Assembly: GCF_000686725.1 (NCBI RefSeq)
Contig: NZ_KK366010.1
Span: forward strand, 1,502 to 55,306
Origin: Clostridium akagii DSM 12554
GTDB lineage: Bacteria > Bacillota > Clostridia > Clostridiales > Clostridiaceae
Direction: 5' to 3'
Length of the DNA: 53,805 bases
A program made the translations under genes and the position numbers. Positions 44,565 through 53,324 of this stretch are shown piece by piece. The notes under the pieces are model-generated. The model was not told where the DNA came from, searched no databases, and saw only the letters and a list, made by a program, of their open reading frames with translations. The stretch's first letter is position 1. Each line of letters starts with the position of its first letter.

Positions 44565-44744
44565 TCATTTTCGTTTTCTTCTAGCTATTTTGCTATATTT
44601 ATAATTATTTGCAATCCATTGCTTTTTTCTTTCATCATTTTTACGTTTTTTCTCTATGTCAGCTTTCATAATGAGCGATATCTCTGTGAATTTACCCATA
44701 AACTCCATCCCCAAAATAGATAAAATTAAATATTTATCGTTCAT
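44565..44744 (-). CDS. Small basic prophage-type protein
   Basis: 59 residues, MNDKYLILSILGMEFMGKFT, followed by a highly basic helix (KADIEKKRKNDERKKQWIAN) and RKRK tail. It ends 11 bases before the nuclease pseudogene start. No named family; the setting is a phage early or middle gene cluster. Confidence 0.5.
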   Translation of the reverse strand: MNDKYLILSILGMEFMGKFTEISLIMKADIEKKRKNDERKKQWIANNYKYSKIARRKRK

Positions 44745-44792
44745 TTTCTCGCCTGCTTATTTATTGATTACAAACCCATTGAATTGCCACGC

Positions 44793-44840
44793 AAAAACAC
44801 CGTAAAATTCAATTTACAATTTTGAATAGTACGGTGTTTT
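44793..44840. terminator. Terminator between prophage remnant and DUF2935 gene
   Basis: AAAACACCGTA and TACGGTGTTTT arms with an AT-rich loop that itself can pair (AAATTCAA/TTGAATA); T-runs on both sides. Confidence 0.75.
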
Positions 44841-44954
44841 ATTAGTAAATTACTTAGTTTTTAATAATTAGGACATTGCGAAAAACATAAATGAAACAAT
44901 TATTTGAAAATAAGTAACAAGAATTTAAAGATATATAAAGGAAGACCCAAATTA

Positions 44955-45872
44955 TTATGCACCCTTTTGAAATATCTTCAATAAGCGTAAATAGTGATTT
45001 GCTTCGCGTAAAGTATGATCGCCTAACAATGGTATTATTATGGACTTGATCTTGCACTCTACCAGTCCTTGCGTACCTTGTGCTTTAAATTTACTTATTT
45101 CTATAGTTGCTTTAAAACTATCCTCTGTAACTTTTGAAATTGATGTTGTCTTATCCATAGCTTCTTTTGTCAATTTATCAAACTCGTTTCCAAAGTTATT
45201 TGCAGCATTTATGAGCTCATTTTCAGTTGGATCAAGAAGTCCACGAATAAATTTTGAATGTTCAGCCATAATTCTATTCCAAAATACTTCTTGATCATAA
45301 GCCTCTCGTTCCAAATTGATTTCTTCCCGATTTTGCAATCTTTGAACCATGGAAAAGTAGAAATTTGCTTCTCTTATAATATGGTCTAAAAGTAACGGAT
45401 AGTTGTTTGTAAATATCCTACAGGATATAACATCTGATAATATTCTGTATTTAAACTGTACTAAGGATTTAATTAAATACTGTGATCTTTCATTAAGTGT
45501 ACACACTCTTCTTTCAAGAACAGTACTATCCATTCTTAAGTTATCACCCATTAAGCCTTTCTCTGCTTCGGTCAAACCAGTTGCAATATTTATCCCTGTA
45601 AAATATGATGACGCCATCTCAGCTTTTAGTGTAAAAGGTGTTATTATTTCACCAGATTTCAATACACTAGAATTAACAATACCATTAGAAAGTGATATAA
45701 CATCTGCTAAAAGCCTATCAAATTCTCTTCTAAAGGCATCCGCTTCATGTATAAACATTGACTCCTTCTGTGTAAAACCTATTTCTAAAAAAAATGAGTG
45801 TTCTTTCATAATCCGTGCAAAAAAAAGATGCAATTCAAGAGACTGCTGTATGAAATTAATGTTTGATACCAT
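44955..45872 (-). CDS. DUF2935-domain protein
   Basis: 305 residues comprising two homologous helical halves, each opening with a His/Glu-rich segment: ELHLFFARIMKEHSFFLE, and later FWNRIMAEHSKFIRGLLD, and each ending with HIIREANFYF or HTLREANHYL. This internal duplication defines DUF2935, a putative four-helix metal-binding fold of unknown function common in spore-forming Firmicutes. The ATG follows AAAGAGGTAAGTT. Confidence 0.88.
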   Translation of the reverse strand: MVSNINFIQQSLELHLFFARIMKEHSFFLEIGFTQKESMFIHEADAFRREFDRLLADVISLSNGIVNSSVLKSGEIITPFTLKAEMASSYFTGINIATGLTEAEKGLMGDNLRMDSTVLERRVCTLNERSQYLIKSLVQFKYRILSDVISCRIFTNNYPLLLDHIIREANFYFSMVQRLQNREEINLEREAYDQEVFWNRIMAEHSKFIRGLLDPTENELINAANNFGNEFDKLTKEAMDKTTSISKVTEDSFKATIEISKFKAQGTQGLVECKIKSIIIPLLGDHTLREANHYLRLLKIFQKGA

Positions 45873-45935
45873 AACTTACCTCTTTTAATATAATAATTAT
45901 TCACTTCTAATTAATTTATTAACTTAAAATATAAA

Positions 45936-46439
45936 ATGTTACAATTTATATTTACCCCATACTTACTTGACTGTTCTTTATTAATATCATTTTTTAATTA
46001 TGCTGTAGATGAGGGCTACCTTATAAAAAATCCATGTATTGGTAAAAAGATTGTTATACTTGGACAGGTTGAAAATAAAGAACATATTGTTGAAATATTT
46101 ACGAACAAAGAAATTAAATTGTTGTTTACGGCTTTAGAAAATCATAGATTAAAAGCTTTAATTTTATTGGATCTTGGGACAGGATTGAGGAAAGGTGAAT
46201 TGTTAGGTTTAAAATGGAGTGACATTGACTTTGATAATAAACAATTGAAAGTTGAAAGAAATGTTAAAAAAGTATATATTATTGCCGCTGATGGCAACAA
46301 AGAATATAAGACTATAGATCAAACTCCAAAATCAACTATGTCTACTAGATCTGTTCCTATACCATCATCTCTACTACCAATATTAAAACAACATAGTGCA
46401 GTACAAAAACAAGAAAAATTAAATGATTTATTTATCTAG
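45936..46439 (+). pseudogene. Tyrosine integrase remnant
   Basis: The frame enters in the core-binding part (FFNYAVDEGYLIKNPC) and includes the first catalytic arginine (LDLGTGLRKGELLGLKWSDI). It ends after TRSVPIPSSLLPILKQHSA by jumping to QEKLNDLFI-stop, which looks like the true C-terminus. The HxxR, H and catalytic Y segments are deleted, and so is the N-terminal arm-binding domain. It abuts the att copy at 46505, as expected for the element's own integrase. Confidence 0.88.
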
Positions 46440-46504
46440 AGTGTGGGAAGACAAAAATACAAGCCAATTCACATTTCTGTAAACTGGTTTGTATCAATGC
46501 TTTA

Positions 46505-46544
46505 TGGTGCACCCAGGGGGAGTCGAACCCTCGACCATCAGATT
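46505..46544 (-). repeat. Attachment-site copy 2 (tRNA-Arg 3' fragment)
   Basis: Identical to the corresponding part of tRNA-Arg (53325-53364) up to CATCAGATT, then diverges to TGTTTTATC. It is preceded by the same hairpin-containing flank as the intact tRNA (TACAAGCCA..TGGTTTGTA). Confidence 0.85.
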
Positions 46545-46680
46545 TGTTTTATCAGTTTTATATTTCTCCACTTTTTTCTATAAATGTTGGTATTACTAGA
46601 TTTCCTTACTTTTACTCACTAAGCCAATCTAAAGCTAAATAACACTTGTGTGGGAAAGATGTGGGAAGATTTTAGTGACA

Positions 46681-46835
46681 TCATATCTCTTTACCTATTA
46701 CTCTTTTTTATTCCTTTTGCAGCACTATATCAGACAAATGTACATCTATTCCTTCTATGTGCACATTCATAAAAAACGGTACTATCTTAATTTGTTTCTC
46801 GTGTACACTCACACTTTGAGTATATAATGATTATA
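46681..46835 (-). pseudogene. Nucleotidyltransferase (MNT) relic
   Basis: Encodes the last ~50 codons of the nucleotidyltransferase at 51700-52107 (..VLQKE.KRVIGKEI-stop), with substitutions. The GSY catalytic part is deleted. Confidence 0.75.
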
Positions 46836-47202
46836 ATTTACATAAACCATTTTTAAATTTAAATCTTTAAACTTGATGTGGATACCTATATTTAGCTACT
46901 ACAGTAATATATATTTATAATAAATAGTGTAGAATAAAATGAAGATAGGCAAAAACACCTCATTCCGAATTGAAGATTAATATATTTTATCCGATGACTA
47001 GCAGCCGTAATACTCCCATCTTCTATAAAAGTGGGAAAAGCAGAAAAGTAGAAAAGTAGAGAATCCAATCTTTGATTGGTGCTAGTCACTTAGTAGTTTC
47101 ATCAATCGCTTTCTCTTTAGAGTATAACAGCTGCTACGTACATGGATAACGGTTTCTAAGTTTGAGATGGAAAAAAACTTGAACTGAAACAAAAAAATTT
47201 GT

Positions 47203-49131
47203 TTATGACAATTCAAATGCACCTGTATAAAGTTGATAATAATTGCCCTTTTGTTCAATTAATGTATCATGATTTCCTCTTTCAATAATCCTGCCTTCCT
47301 CTAATACCATAATCACATCAGAATTTTTAACTGTAGAAAGTCTATGCGCAATTACAAATACTGTTCTTCCTTTCATAAGCTTATCCATTCCCTCTTGAAC
47401 AATTGCTTCTGTTCTTGTATCAATACTTGATGTAGCTTCATCAAGTATTAAAACTGGTGGATCGGCAATAGCTGCTCTAGCAATTGTTAATAATTGCTTT
47501 TGACCTTGTGATAAATTTCCTCCATCACCTGTAATAGTTGTTTTATAGCTATTGGGCAAATGTTTTATAAAGCCATGTGCATTTGCAAGTTTTGCTGCTG
47601 CAACCACTTCTTCATCCGTTGCGTCCAATTTTCCATATCTAATATTGTCCGCAACAGTTCCTGTAAATAAGTGAGGATCTTGTAATACCATTCCAAGGGA
47701 CCTTCTTAAATCATCTTTCTTGATTTTGTTAATATTAATACCATCATATCTTATCTTTCCCTGTTGAATGTCATAAAACCGATTAATTAAATTAGTAATT
47801 GTAGTCTTTCCTGCACCTGTAGCACCTACAAAGGCTACCTTTTGTCCTCGTTTTGCATAAAGATTTATATTATGCAATATTATTTTTTCACTATTGTAGC
47901 CAAAATCTACATCATCAAATATTACTTCTCCATGAAGTTTTGTATAAGTAACTGTACCATCTTCATGGGGATGCTTCCATGCCCAAATTCCAGTACGTTC
48001 TTTAGACTCTGTTAATTCCTCTTTTTCATTTTCCTTTGCCTTAACTAATGTTACATACCCTTCATCCATTTCTTTCTCTTCATCAAGAAGCTTAAATATA
48101 CGTTCTGCTCCTGCTAAAGCCATAATAACAAAATTCAGCTGCTGAGACATCTGATTTATTGTTTGACTAAAACTTCTTGTTAATTGTAAAAATGAGGCTA
48201 AGCTTCCAATTGTAAATCCACCAAATGCTCCAATAGCCAAAATGGACCCCAAAATAGCAACACATACATAATTAATATAGCCTATATTTCCCATTATAGG
48301 CATTAAAACATTGGCATACATATTAGCATTATTTGCACTTTCACAAAGGAGGTCATTTAATTTATCAAAGTTTAATTTAGCTTCCTCTTCATGACAAAAC
48401 ACTTTTACAACCTTTTGTCCATCCATCATTTCTTCTATATAACCATTTACTTGACCTAAATCTTTTTGCTGTTTTTGAAAGTATTTCCCGCTTTTGGCTC
48501 CAATAGATTTAGTAACATAAACCATTAATATTACAATTAGTACTTGAACTCCTGCAAGCGGTAAACTCAAATAGATCATGGAGATAAATATACTGAGTAC
48601 ACTAATAATTCCTGCTAACAATTGTGGTATACTTTGACTAATCATTTGCCTTAACGTATCTGTATCATTGGTATATAAACTCATTAAATCTCCATGAGAA
48701 TGTGTATCAAAAAAACTTATGGATAAAGATTCCATATGTTCAAACATATTATCTCTTATTTTCTTAAGAGAACCATGAGAAACTCCAATCATTATACGGC
48801 TATAAACATATGTTGATAATACTCCAACATAATAAATCGCTGCCATTGTAACTATCATTTTAAGCAGTGGTCCAAAATCAGTTCCATGATATTTTAAAAG
48901 TGGTGATATATAGTCATCAATTAATTGTCTTATAAATAAAGTACCAATAACATTAGCAAGAGAACTTATAATAATAGTTGCTATTACAACAAAAAATCGA
49001 AACTTATAGTCCTTAAACACAAAAAATAGTAGCCTTTTTAGTATCTTCAATGAATTTTTACTAAATTTTGCATGACCATGTCCCCTGCGTCCATTTATCT
49101 GTCTAGGTTTACTGATATTACTTTGACTCAT
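47203..49131 (-). CDS. ABC exporter subunit B (canonical ATPase site)
   Basis: A half-transporter of about 642 residues: six membrane spans (residues about 30-330), then an ATPase domain with Walker A GATGAGKTT, signature LSQGQKQ and Walker B VLILDEATSSID (catalytic Glu present). An inserted acidic linker (KAKENEKEELTESKERTG) precedes the ATPase domain, as in LmrD/YheH-type subunits. The start at 49131 uses AAAGGAG inside the end of the partner gene (14-base overlap). It forms a heterodimer with 49118-50857. Confidence 0.92.
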   Translation of the reverse strand: MSQSNISKPRQINGRRGHGHAKFSKNSLKILKRLLFFVFKDYKFRFFVVIATIIISSLANVIGTLFIRQLIDDYISPLLKYHGTDFGPLLKMIVTMAAIYYVGVLSTYVYSRIMIGVSHGSLKKIRDNMFEHMESLSISFFDTHSHGDLMSLYTNDTDTLRQMISQSIPQLLAGIISVLSIFISMIYLSLPLAGVQVLIVILMVYVTKSIGAKSGKYFQKQQKDLGQVNGYIEEMMDGQKVVKVFCHEEEAKLNFDKLNDLLCESANNANMYANVLMPIMGNIGYINYVCVAILGSILAIGAFGGFTIGSLASFLQLTRSFSQTINQMSQQLNFVIMALAGAERIFKLLDEEKEMDEGYVTLVKAKENEKEELTESKERTGIWAWKHPHEDGTVTYTKLHGEVIFDDVDFGYNSEKIILHNINLYAKRGQKVAFVGATGAGKTTITNLINRFYDIQQGKIRYDGININKIKKDDLRRSLGMVLQDPHLFTGTVADNIRYGKLDATDEEVVAAAKLANAHGFIKHLPNSYKTTITGDGGNLSQGQKQLLTIARAAIADPPVLILDEATSSIDTRTEAIVQEGMDKLMKGRTVFVIAHRLSTVKNSDVIMVLEEGRIIERGNHDTLIEQKGNYYQLYTGAFELS

Positions 49132-50857
49132 TGCTATCATCTCCTTTTACTTGAGATTCGTATACATCCTTGTATATAGCATTTGACTTTAACAATTCAT
49201 TATGAGTTCCAAACCCACCTATCTTTCCATCATTTAATACAATAATTCTGTCTGCATCTTGAACTGAAGAAATACGCTGTGCAATAATAATCTTTGTAGT
49301 ATTAGGTATTGTTTCTTTAAAAGCTTGTCGTATAAGTGCGTCAGTTTTAGTGTCCACAGCGCTAGTAGAATCATCTAAAATCAATATTTTAGGCTTTTTA
49401 AGTAAAGCCCTTGCAATACATAACCTTTGCTTTTGTCCTCCAGATACATTTGTCCCTCCTTCTTCAATAAAGGTGTCATATTTATTAGGCAGTTTTTCTA
49501 TGAATTCATCAGCTTGAGCCTGCCTTGAGGCAGCAATAAGCTCTTCATCTGTGGCATCATTATTTCCCCACCTTAAATTTTCCTTTATAGTTCCAGAAAA
49601 TAATACATTCTTTTGTAGTACCATTGAAACTTCATTCCTAAGAGTTTCTATATCATATTTTGTAACATCAATATTTCCAACTTCTACGCTTCCTTTTGTA
49701 ACATCATATAACCTTGGGATAAGTTGAACAAGGGTTGACTTCCCACTACCAGTTTCTCCAATAATGCCTATAGTTTCACCAGAATTAATTTTTATATTGA
49801 TATCTTGTAGAACTAGATTGTCCATACTTTTGTTATAACTAAAACTAACATTATTAAAGGTTATAGACCCATCTTGCACTTCATAAATAGGGTTTTCGCC
49901 ATTTTTCAAATCACTTTTTTCATCTAAAACTTCTATAATTCTTTCAGCAGATGACTTTGCCATAATTATCATTACAAATACCATTGACATAATCATAAGA
50001 CTCATCAATATATTAGTTGTATACGTAAATAGACTCATTAACTGTCCAGTTGTCAAAGATTTTGAAACAATCATTTTTGCACCAAGCCATGATAAAAGCA
50101 AAATGCAAGTATACACTGTAAACTGCATTATAGGAGCATTGAATACAATAATTTTTTCAGCTTTTAAAAAATATTGATATAACTTTAGGGATGATTTATG
50201 GAATTTTTCCGTTTCATGATCTTCTCTTACATACGCTTTTACAGTACGTATGCCAGTTAAATTTTCCTGAACACTTGCATTTAAATCATCATATTTTTTA
50301 AATACCTTTAAAAAATATGGATGTGCACTACTCATAATAAAATATAATACAATTCCAAGAAAAAATATGGCGCCTAAAAATATGAAGGATAACTTCACAT
50401 TAATGTAAAAACATATGGACATTGCAAAAATTAACATTAGTGGAGCTCGCACTAATATTCTTATTATCATTTGAAATGCATTTTGAACATTTGTTACATC
50501 AGTAGTTAATCTAGTAACAAGCCCTGCTGTAGAATACTTGTCTATATTAGCAAAGGAATAATTTTGTATATTATAATACATACCCTTTCTTAAGTTTCTA
50601 GCAAAGCCTGTAGATGCACTAGCCGCATATTTACCATTTAATGCTCCAAAGGTAAGTGATAAAAAAGCTACTATTAACATAACCACTCCCACAATACATA
50701 CATATTTTACATTGCCTTTTGACACTCCATTATCAATAATCCATGACATAAATAGTGGAATAATCATCTCCATAGCTGCTTCAAGCGCAACAAATATGGG
50801 GGTAATAATAGTATCCCTTTTAAATTCTTTAATATAACTTGCTAACTTCTTTACCAT
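49118..50857 (-). CDS. ABC exporter subunit A (degenerate ATPase site)
   Basis: A 579-residue half-transporter with six spans and an ATPase domain: Walker A GETGSGKST, signature NVSGGQKQR, Walker B ILILDDSTSAVD. The catalytic glutamate is replaced by Asp, the mark of the non-catalytic half in heterodimeric exporters (LmrCD, BmrCD, TM287/288). GAGGAGGAAGGTT sets the start at 50857. It is co-transcribed with the MarR gene upstream and subunit B downstream, and is probably a multidrug or lipid exporter. Confidence 0.92.
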   Translation of the reverse strand: MVKKLASYIKEFKRDTIITPIFVALEAAMEMIIPLFMSWIIDNGVSKGNVKYVCIVGVVMLIVAFLSLTFGALNGKYAASASTGFARNLRKGMYYNIQNYSFANIDKYSTAGLVTRLTTDVTNVQNAFQMIIRILVRAPLMLIFAMSICFYINVKLSFIFLGAIFFLGIVLYFIMSSAHPYFLKVFKKYDDLNASVQENLTGIRTVKAYVREDHETEKFHKSSLKLYQYFLKAEKIIVFNAPIMQFTVYTCILLLSWLGAKMIVSKSLTTGQLMSLFTYTTNILMSLMIMSMVFVMIIMAKSSAERIIEVLDEKSDLKNGENPIYEVQDGSITFNNVSFSYNKSMDNLVLQDINIKINSGETIGIIGETGSGKSTLVQLIPRLYDVTKGSVEVGNIDVTKYDIETLRNEVSMVLQKNVLFSGTIKENLRWGNNDATDEELIAASRQAQADEFIEKLPNKYDTFIEEGGTNVSGGQKQRLCIARALLKKPKILILDDSTSAVDTKTDALIRQAFKETIPNTTKIIIAQRISSVQDADRIIVLNDGKIGGFGTHNELLKSNAIYKDVYESQVKGDDSNESK

Positions 50858-50872
50858 AACCTTCCTCCTCAT

Positions 50873-50886
50873 GTTAGACTTCTAAC
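50873..50886. promoter_or_regulatory. MarR operator, internal site
   Basis: GTTAGACTTCTAAC (palindromic ends GTTAG/CTAAC) directly before the subunit A ribosome-binding site, followed by TAATTA as in the upstream site. Confidence 0.6.
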
Positions 50887-50936
50887 TAATTACTTGAAAA
50901 AATTGTAATTAGGCATCTCAAAAATTTAATGATGCC

Positions 50937-51368
50937 TTAATCAGCAATTTTTTCAGATAATCTATTAATTAAATTAATAAGTGTATTTGCTTCTTCATCG
51001 CTTAATTCATCGCTTAAGGATCTCTCAAATTTAAGTATAAAATCGTGTACATTTTTCTGAATTTCCATTCCCTTCTCTGTAAGTATTATTTTTTTAAGAC
51101 GTGCATCTTCAGAAACACTTAATCTTTTTATATATCCGTTTTTATCCATCAGTTGAAGAACACTAGTTACTGAAGAACGTCTAATATCAAGTTCTTCTTC
51201 TATATCCTTTTGAAAGATGTCTCTTTTGTGAGATTCATGGTATATAAATCCTATCACTCTTGACTGTACACCTGTTATCCCATACCGTGCTGCTTCTTTA
51301 CCTATCTTTCTATGAATCCTGTTTGCACAAATACTTATTTGTTTTCCGATATGTACATCTTTATCCAT
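50937..51368 (-). CDS. MarR-family regulator
   Basis: 143 residues with a winged helix: DIFQKDIEEELDIRRSSVTS, then VLQLMDKNGYIKRLSVSEDA (the wing D-R-K pattern). It is the first gene of the ABC exporter operon. Two matching palindromes (51388-51401 and 50873-50886) flank it, so it likely represses both its own and the exporter's promoter. The ATG has GAGGTGTAAAC upstream. Confidence 0.92.
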   Translation of the reverse strand: MDKDVHIGKQISICANRIHRKIGKEAARYGITGVQSRVIGFIYHESHKRDIFQKDIEEELDIRRSSVTSVLQLMDKNGYIKRLSVSEDARLKKIILTEKGMEIQKNVHDFILKFERSLSDELSDEEANTLINLINRLSEKIAD

Positions 51369-51387
51369 GTTTACACCTCGTAATTAT

Positions 51388-51401
51388 GTTAGATTCCTAA
51401 C
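51388..51401. promoter_or_regulatory. MarR operator, upstream site
   Basis: GTTAGATTCCTAAC followed by TAATTATA, 20 bases upstream of the marR start and nearly identical to the site at 50873. Confidence 0.65.
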
Positions 51402-51529
51402 TAATTATAAATTTAAATATTTCTCTTGTCAATATGATACTATTTCAACTTCAATTTGCAATTTTAAAATTACGAACAAAAATACAAGCCAATTCACATT
51501 TCTGCAAACTGGCTCGTATCAATGCTTTA

Positions 51530-51569
51530 TGGTGCACCAAGGGGAAGTCCAACCCTCGACCATCAGATT
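51530..51569 (-). repeat. Attachment-site copy 3 (tRNA-Arg 3' fragment)
   Basis: TGGTGCACCAAGGGGAAGTC and CAACCCTCGACCATCAGATT, about five mismatches to tRNA-Arg, which makes it the most diverged copy of the acceptor/T arm besides copy 1. Confidence 0.8.
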
Positions 51570-51699
51570 TGATTTAATGAATTTTTATTTTTCTACACTT
51601 TTCTATAAATGTTGGTATTACTAGAGTTACTCGTCTTTACTTTCTAAGTAAATCTAAATAACACTTGTGTGGGAAATATGTGGGAAGATTTTTGTAAGA

Positions 51700-52107
51700 T
51701 TATATTTCTTTCCCTATTACTCTTTTTTGTTCCTTTTGCAGCACTATATCAGAAAAATGTACATTTATTCCTTCTCTCTGCACATTCATAAAAAATGGTA
51801 GTATCTTAATTTGACTTTCGTATACACTCACACTTTGAGTATATATTGAAATTACAATACTATATTCTAAGGATAAATCCACCATTATATCAGTTATTGC
51901 ATCTTCATGTTCTCTAATTTTATTCTCATCTTCATTTACAAGTACCAAAAAATTAATATCCGATTCCGCTGTATTTTCATTTCTTGCATAAGATCCATAA
52001 AGAATGATATTTCTTAATTTACCTTTAAAAAGATCAACCATTTTATTATCAATTTTTTTTAGCATTTCCCTTATTTTTATATTTCTTATACAACTTATAT
52101 CCTTCAT
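51700..52107 (-). CDS. MNT-type nucleotidyltransferase
   Basis: 135 residues of the minimal nucleotidyltransferase fold: GSYARNENTAESDINFLV (residues 38-55) is the GSxxRG..DxD region, but the second aspartate is Asn (SDIN). MNT proteins usually pair with a HEPN toxin and inactivate it by nucleotidylation. No HEPN gene is adjacent, and a pseudogene lies on the other side. The Asp-to-Asn change may abolish catalysis. Its 3' end recurs as relics next to the other two att copies. Confidence 0.85.
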   Translation of the reverse strand: MKDISCIRNIKIREMLKKIDNKMVDLFKGKLRNIILYGSYARNENTAESDINFLVLVNEDENKIREHEDAITDIMVDLSLEYSIVISIYTQSVSVYESQIKILPFFMNVQREGINVHFSDIVLQKEQKRVIGKEI

Positions 52108-52327
52108 TTTTGCTCACTTCCTATCTCATAATAATATTATACAATATTATTTTTTTAACACCAGAAATAATTACATATATTCTTTTGTAATTTACATAAA
52201 CCATTTCTAAATTTAAAAATCAAGGCTTTAGAATTGATGTGGATACCTATATTTAGCTACTACAGTAATATATATTTATAATAAATAGTGTAGAATAAAA
52301 TGTAATTTTTTGATAAAATGAAGATAG

Positions 52328-53098
52328 GCAACAATAAATATAATAATTAATGCGGAACTTATAAAAGCATTTAAGCAAGATAAAAAAGGCATACTTGATG
52401 TTAAAGTAAGAACAAAATCAGTTAAAGAAATCGATGTAGAAATTCAAATACTACCCACAGAATATATGGCAGAAAGGACTATTTTCTACTGGAGTAAGAT
52501 GTATACAAGTCAGATCAAACCTGGAGATACTTATGATAAGTTAAAAAAATGTGTAACCATAAACATAGTAGATTTCAAGTGTACACCACTAAAAAAGCTC
52601 TACTCAAGCTATCATGTCACAGAAGATAAATCAGGGTATAGGTTAACAGATATACTTGAAGTTCATTTTCTAGAGATTCCCAAATTGTTTGACGATGATA
52701 TTGAAAAAGATGAAAATGATCCAATAGTTCAGTGGATGGAGTTCCTAGATGGAAAATCGAAAGCTGCATAAATAATATTTATGCAGGGCAGTATGAGCAA
52801 TACCTAGAGGGTGATGGAAATGTTAGCAGAAAAAAACAAGGATATAAAAAAGGCTTATGATTTATTGCAGATAATAAGCAAGGATGAAAATGCAAGAATG
52901 CTATATGAGTCAAGACAGGCAGAAATTAGTGATCAACTTACTAGGATCAAGTCCGCTGAAGAAAAAGGATCAAATAAAAGAGCATTGAGAGTAGAAGAAA
53001 AAATGTTACGAAGTGGAGACAGTATAGAAGATGTAGTTGATTTAACTGAATTACCAAGGGAAATTATCATGGACATAAAAAATAAAATGAACAACTAA
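52328..53098 (+). pseudogene. Rpn-family recombination-promoting nuclease, broken
   Basis: The frame opens without a start (INAELIKAFKQDKKGILDVK), has the PD-(D/E)XK core (GILDVKVR..EIDVEIQI) and runs to WMEFLDGKSKAA-stop at 52771. About 40 extra bases follow, then the rest continues in another frame from 52811 (MLAEKNKDIKKAYDLLQIIS, then ARMLYESRQAEI). The N-terminal 40-50 codons are missing. These nucleases (formerly transposase PF12784) are associated with mobile DNA. Confidence 0.85.
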
Positions 53099-53107
53099 TA
53101 CCAAAAT

Positions 53108-53131
53108 AGAATCGTCAGAAATGGCGATTCT
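53108..53131 (+). terminator. Terminator after the Rpn pseudogene
   Basis: AGAATCG and CGATTCT arms with a 10-base loop, followed by ATTTATTTG. Confidence 0.65.
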
Positions 53132-53277
53132 ATTTATTTGATTTTGTAACAAATTTTGATTTTGTAACAAATTTTAATTTTCTCAAATAAGCTAAACTAT
53201 TTGTATAACCTAATTTAATGGCTATTACTTTATGGCACAAACTGAAAGTTTCTAAGACTTTTGTGGGAAGACAAAAA
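53132..53277. other. Element right end
   Basis: A direct TTTTGTAACAAATTTTGA duplication (53143-53176) and TTTTGTGGGAAGACAAAAAT at 53260. The latter matches the sequence following the integrase remnant at 46440 and is a candidate integrase arm or core site. Confidence 0.5.
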
Positions 53278-53313
53278 TACAAGCCAATTCACATTTCTGT
53301 AAACTGGCTTGTA
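53278..53313 (-). terminator. Present terminator of tRNA-Arg
   Basis: ACAAGCCA and TGGCTTGT arms with further ACA/TGT pairs, followed on the minus strand by ATTTTTG. It lies 11 bases after the tRNA CCA end and was probably brought in by the element, because the same block flanks att copies 2 and 3. Confidence 0.75.
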
Positions 53314-53324
53314 TCAATGCTTTA

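Larger units (their letters stand above)
46443..46966. repeat. Direct repeat with 51475-52335 (element-end duplication)
   Basis: Shares in order: ACAAAAATACAAGCCAATTC, the partial tRNA, CTATAAATGTTGGTATTACT, GTGTGGGAAA..GTGGGAAGAT, the nucleotidyltransferase C-terminus and GATGTGGATACCTATATTTA. Relative to the right copy it lacks about 350 bases (the equivalent of 51837-52186), which removes most of the nucleotidyltransferase gene. Confidence 0.85.
46440..47202. other. Element junction region
   Basis: Holds the terminator/att block, a nucleotidyltransferase relic and DNA shared with 51475-52335. 46967-47202 contains TAAAAGTGGGAAAAGCAGAAA and other sequence I cannot assign; no gene. Confidence 0.6.
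51475..52335. repeat. Direct repeat with 46443-46966 (full-length copy)
   Basis: The longer copy of the element-end duplication, containing att copy 3, the intact nucleotidyltransferase gene and the TATAATAAATAGTGTAGAAT block at its right end. Confidence 0.85.
765..53324. mobile_element. tRNA-Arg genomic island made of three tandem elements
   Basis: The island is bounded by the intact tRNA-Arg at 53325-53401 and a partial 3' copy at 765-806, with two further partial copies at 46505-46544 and 51530-51569. Each partial copy starts with TGGTGCACC, ends near CATCAGATT and is followed by related arm DNA: AATAACACTTG, then TTCCTTTTGCAGCACTATAT. A tyrosine integrase remnant abuts the 46505 site. 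The three units are therefore 765-46504, 46505-51529 and 51530-53324. Tandem accretion at a tRNA 3' end is standard for integrative elements and prophages; the order of insertion is not resolved. Confidence 0.75.
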
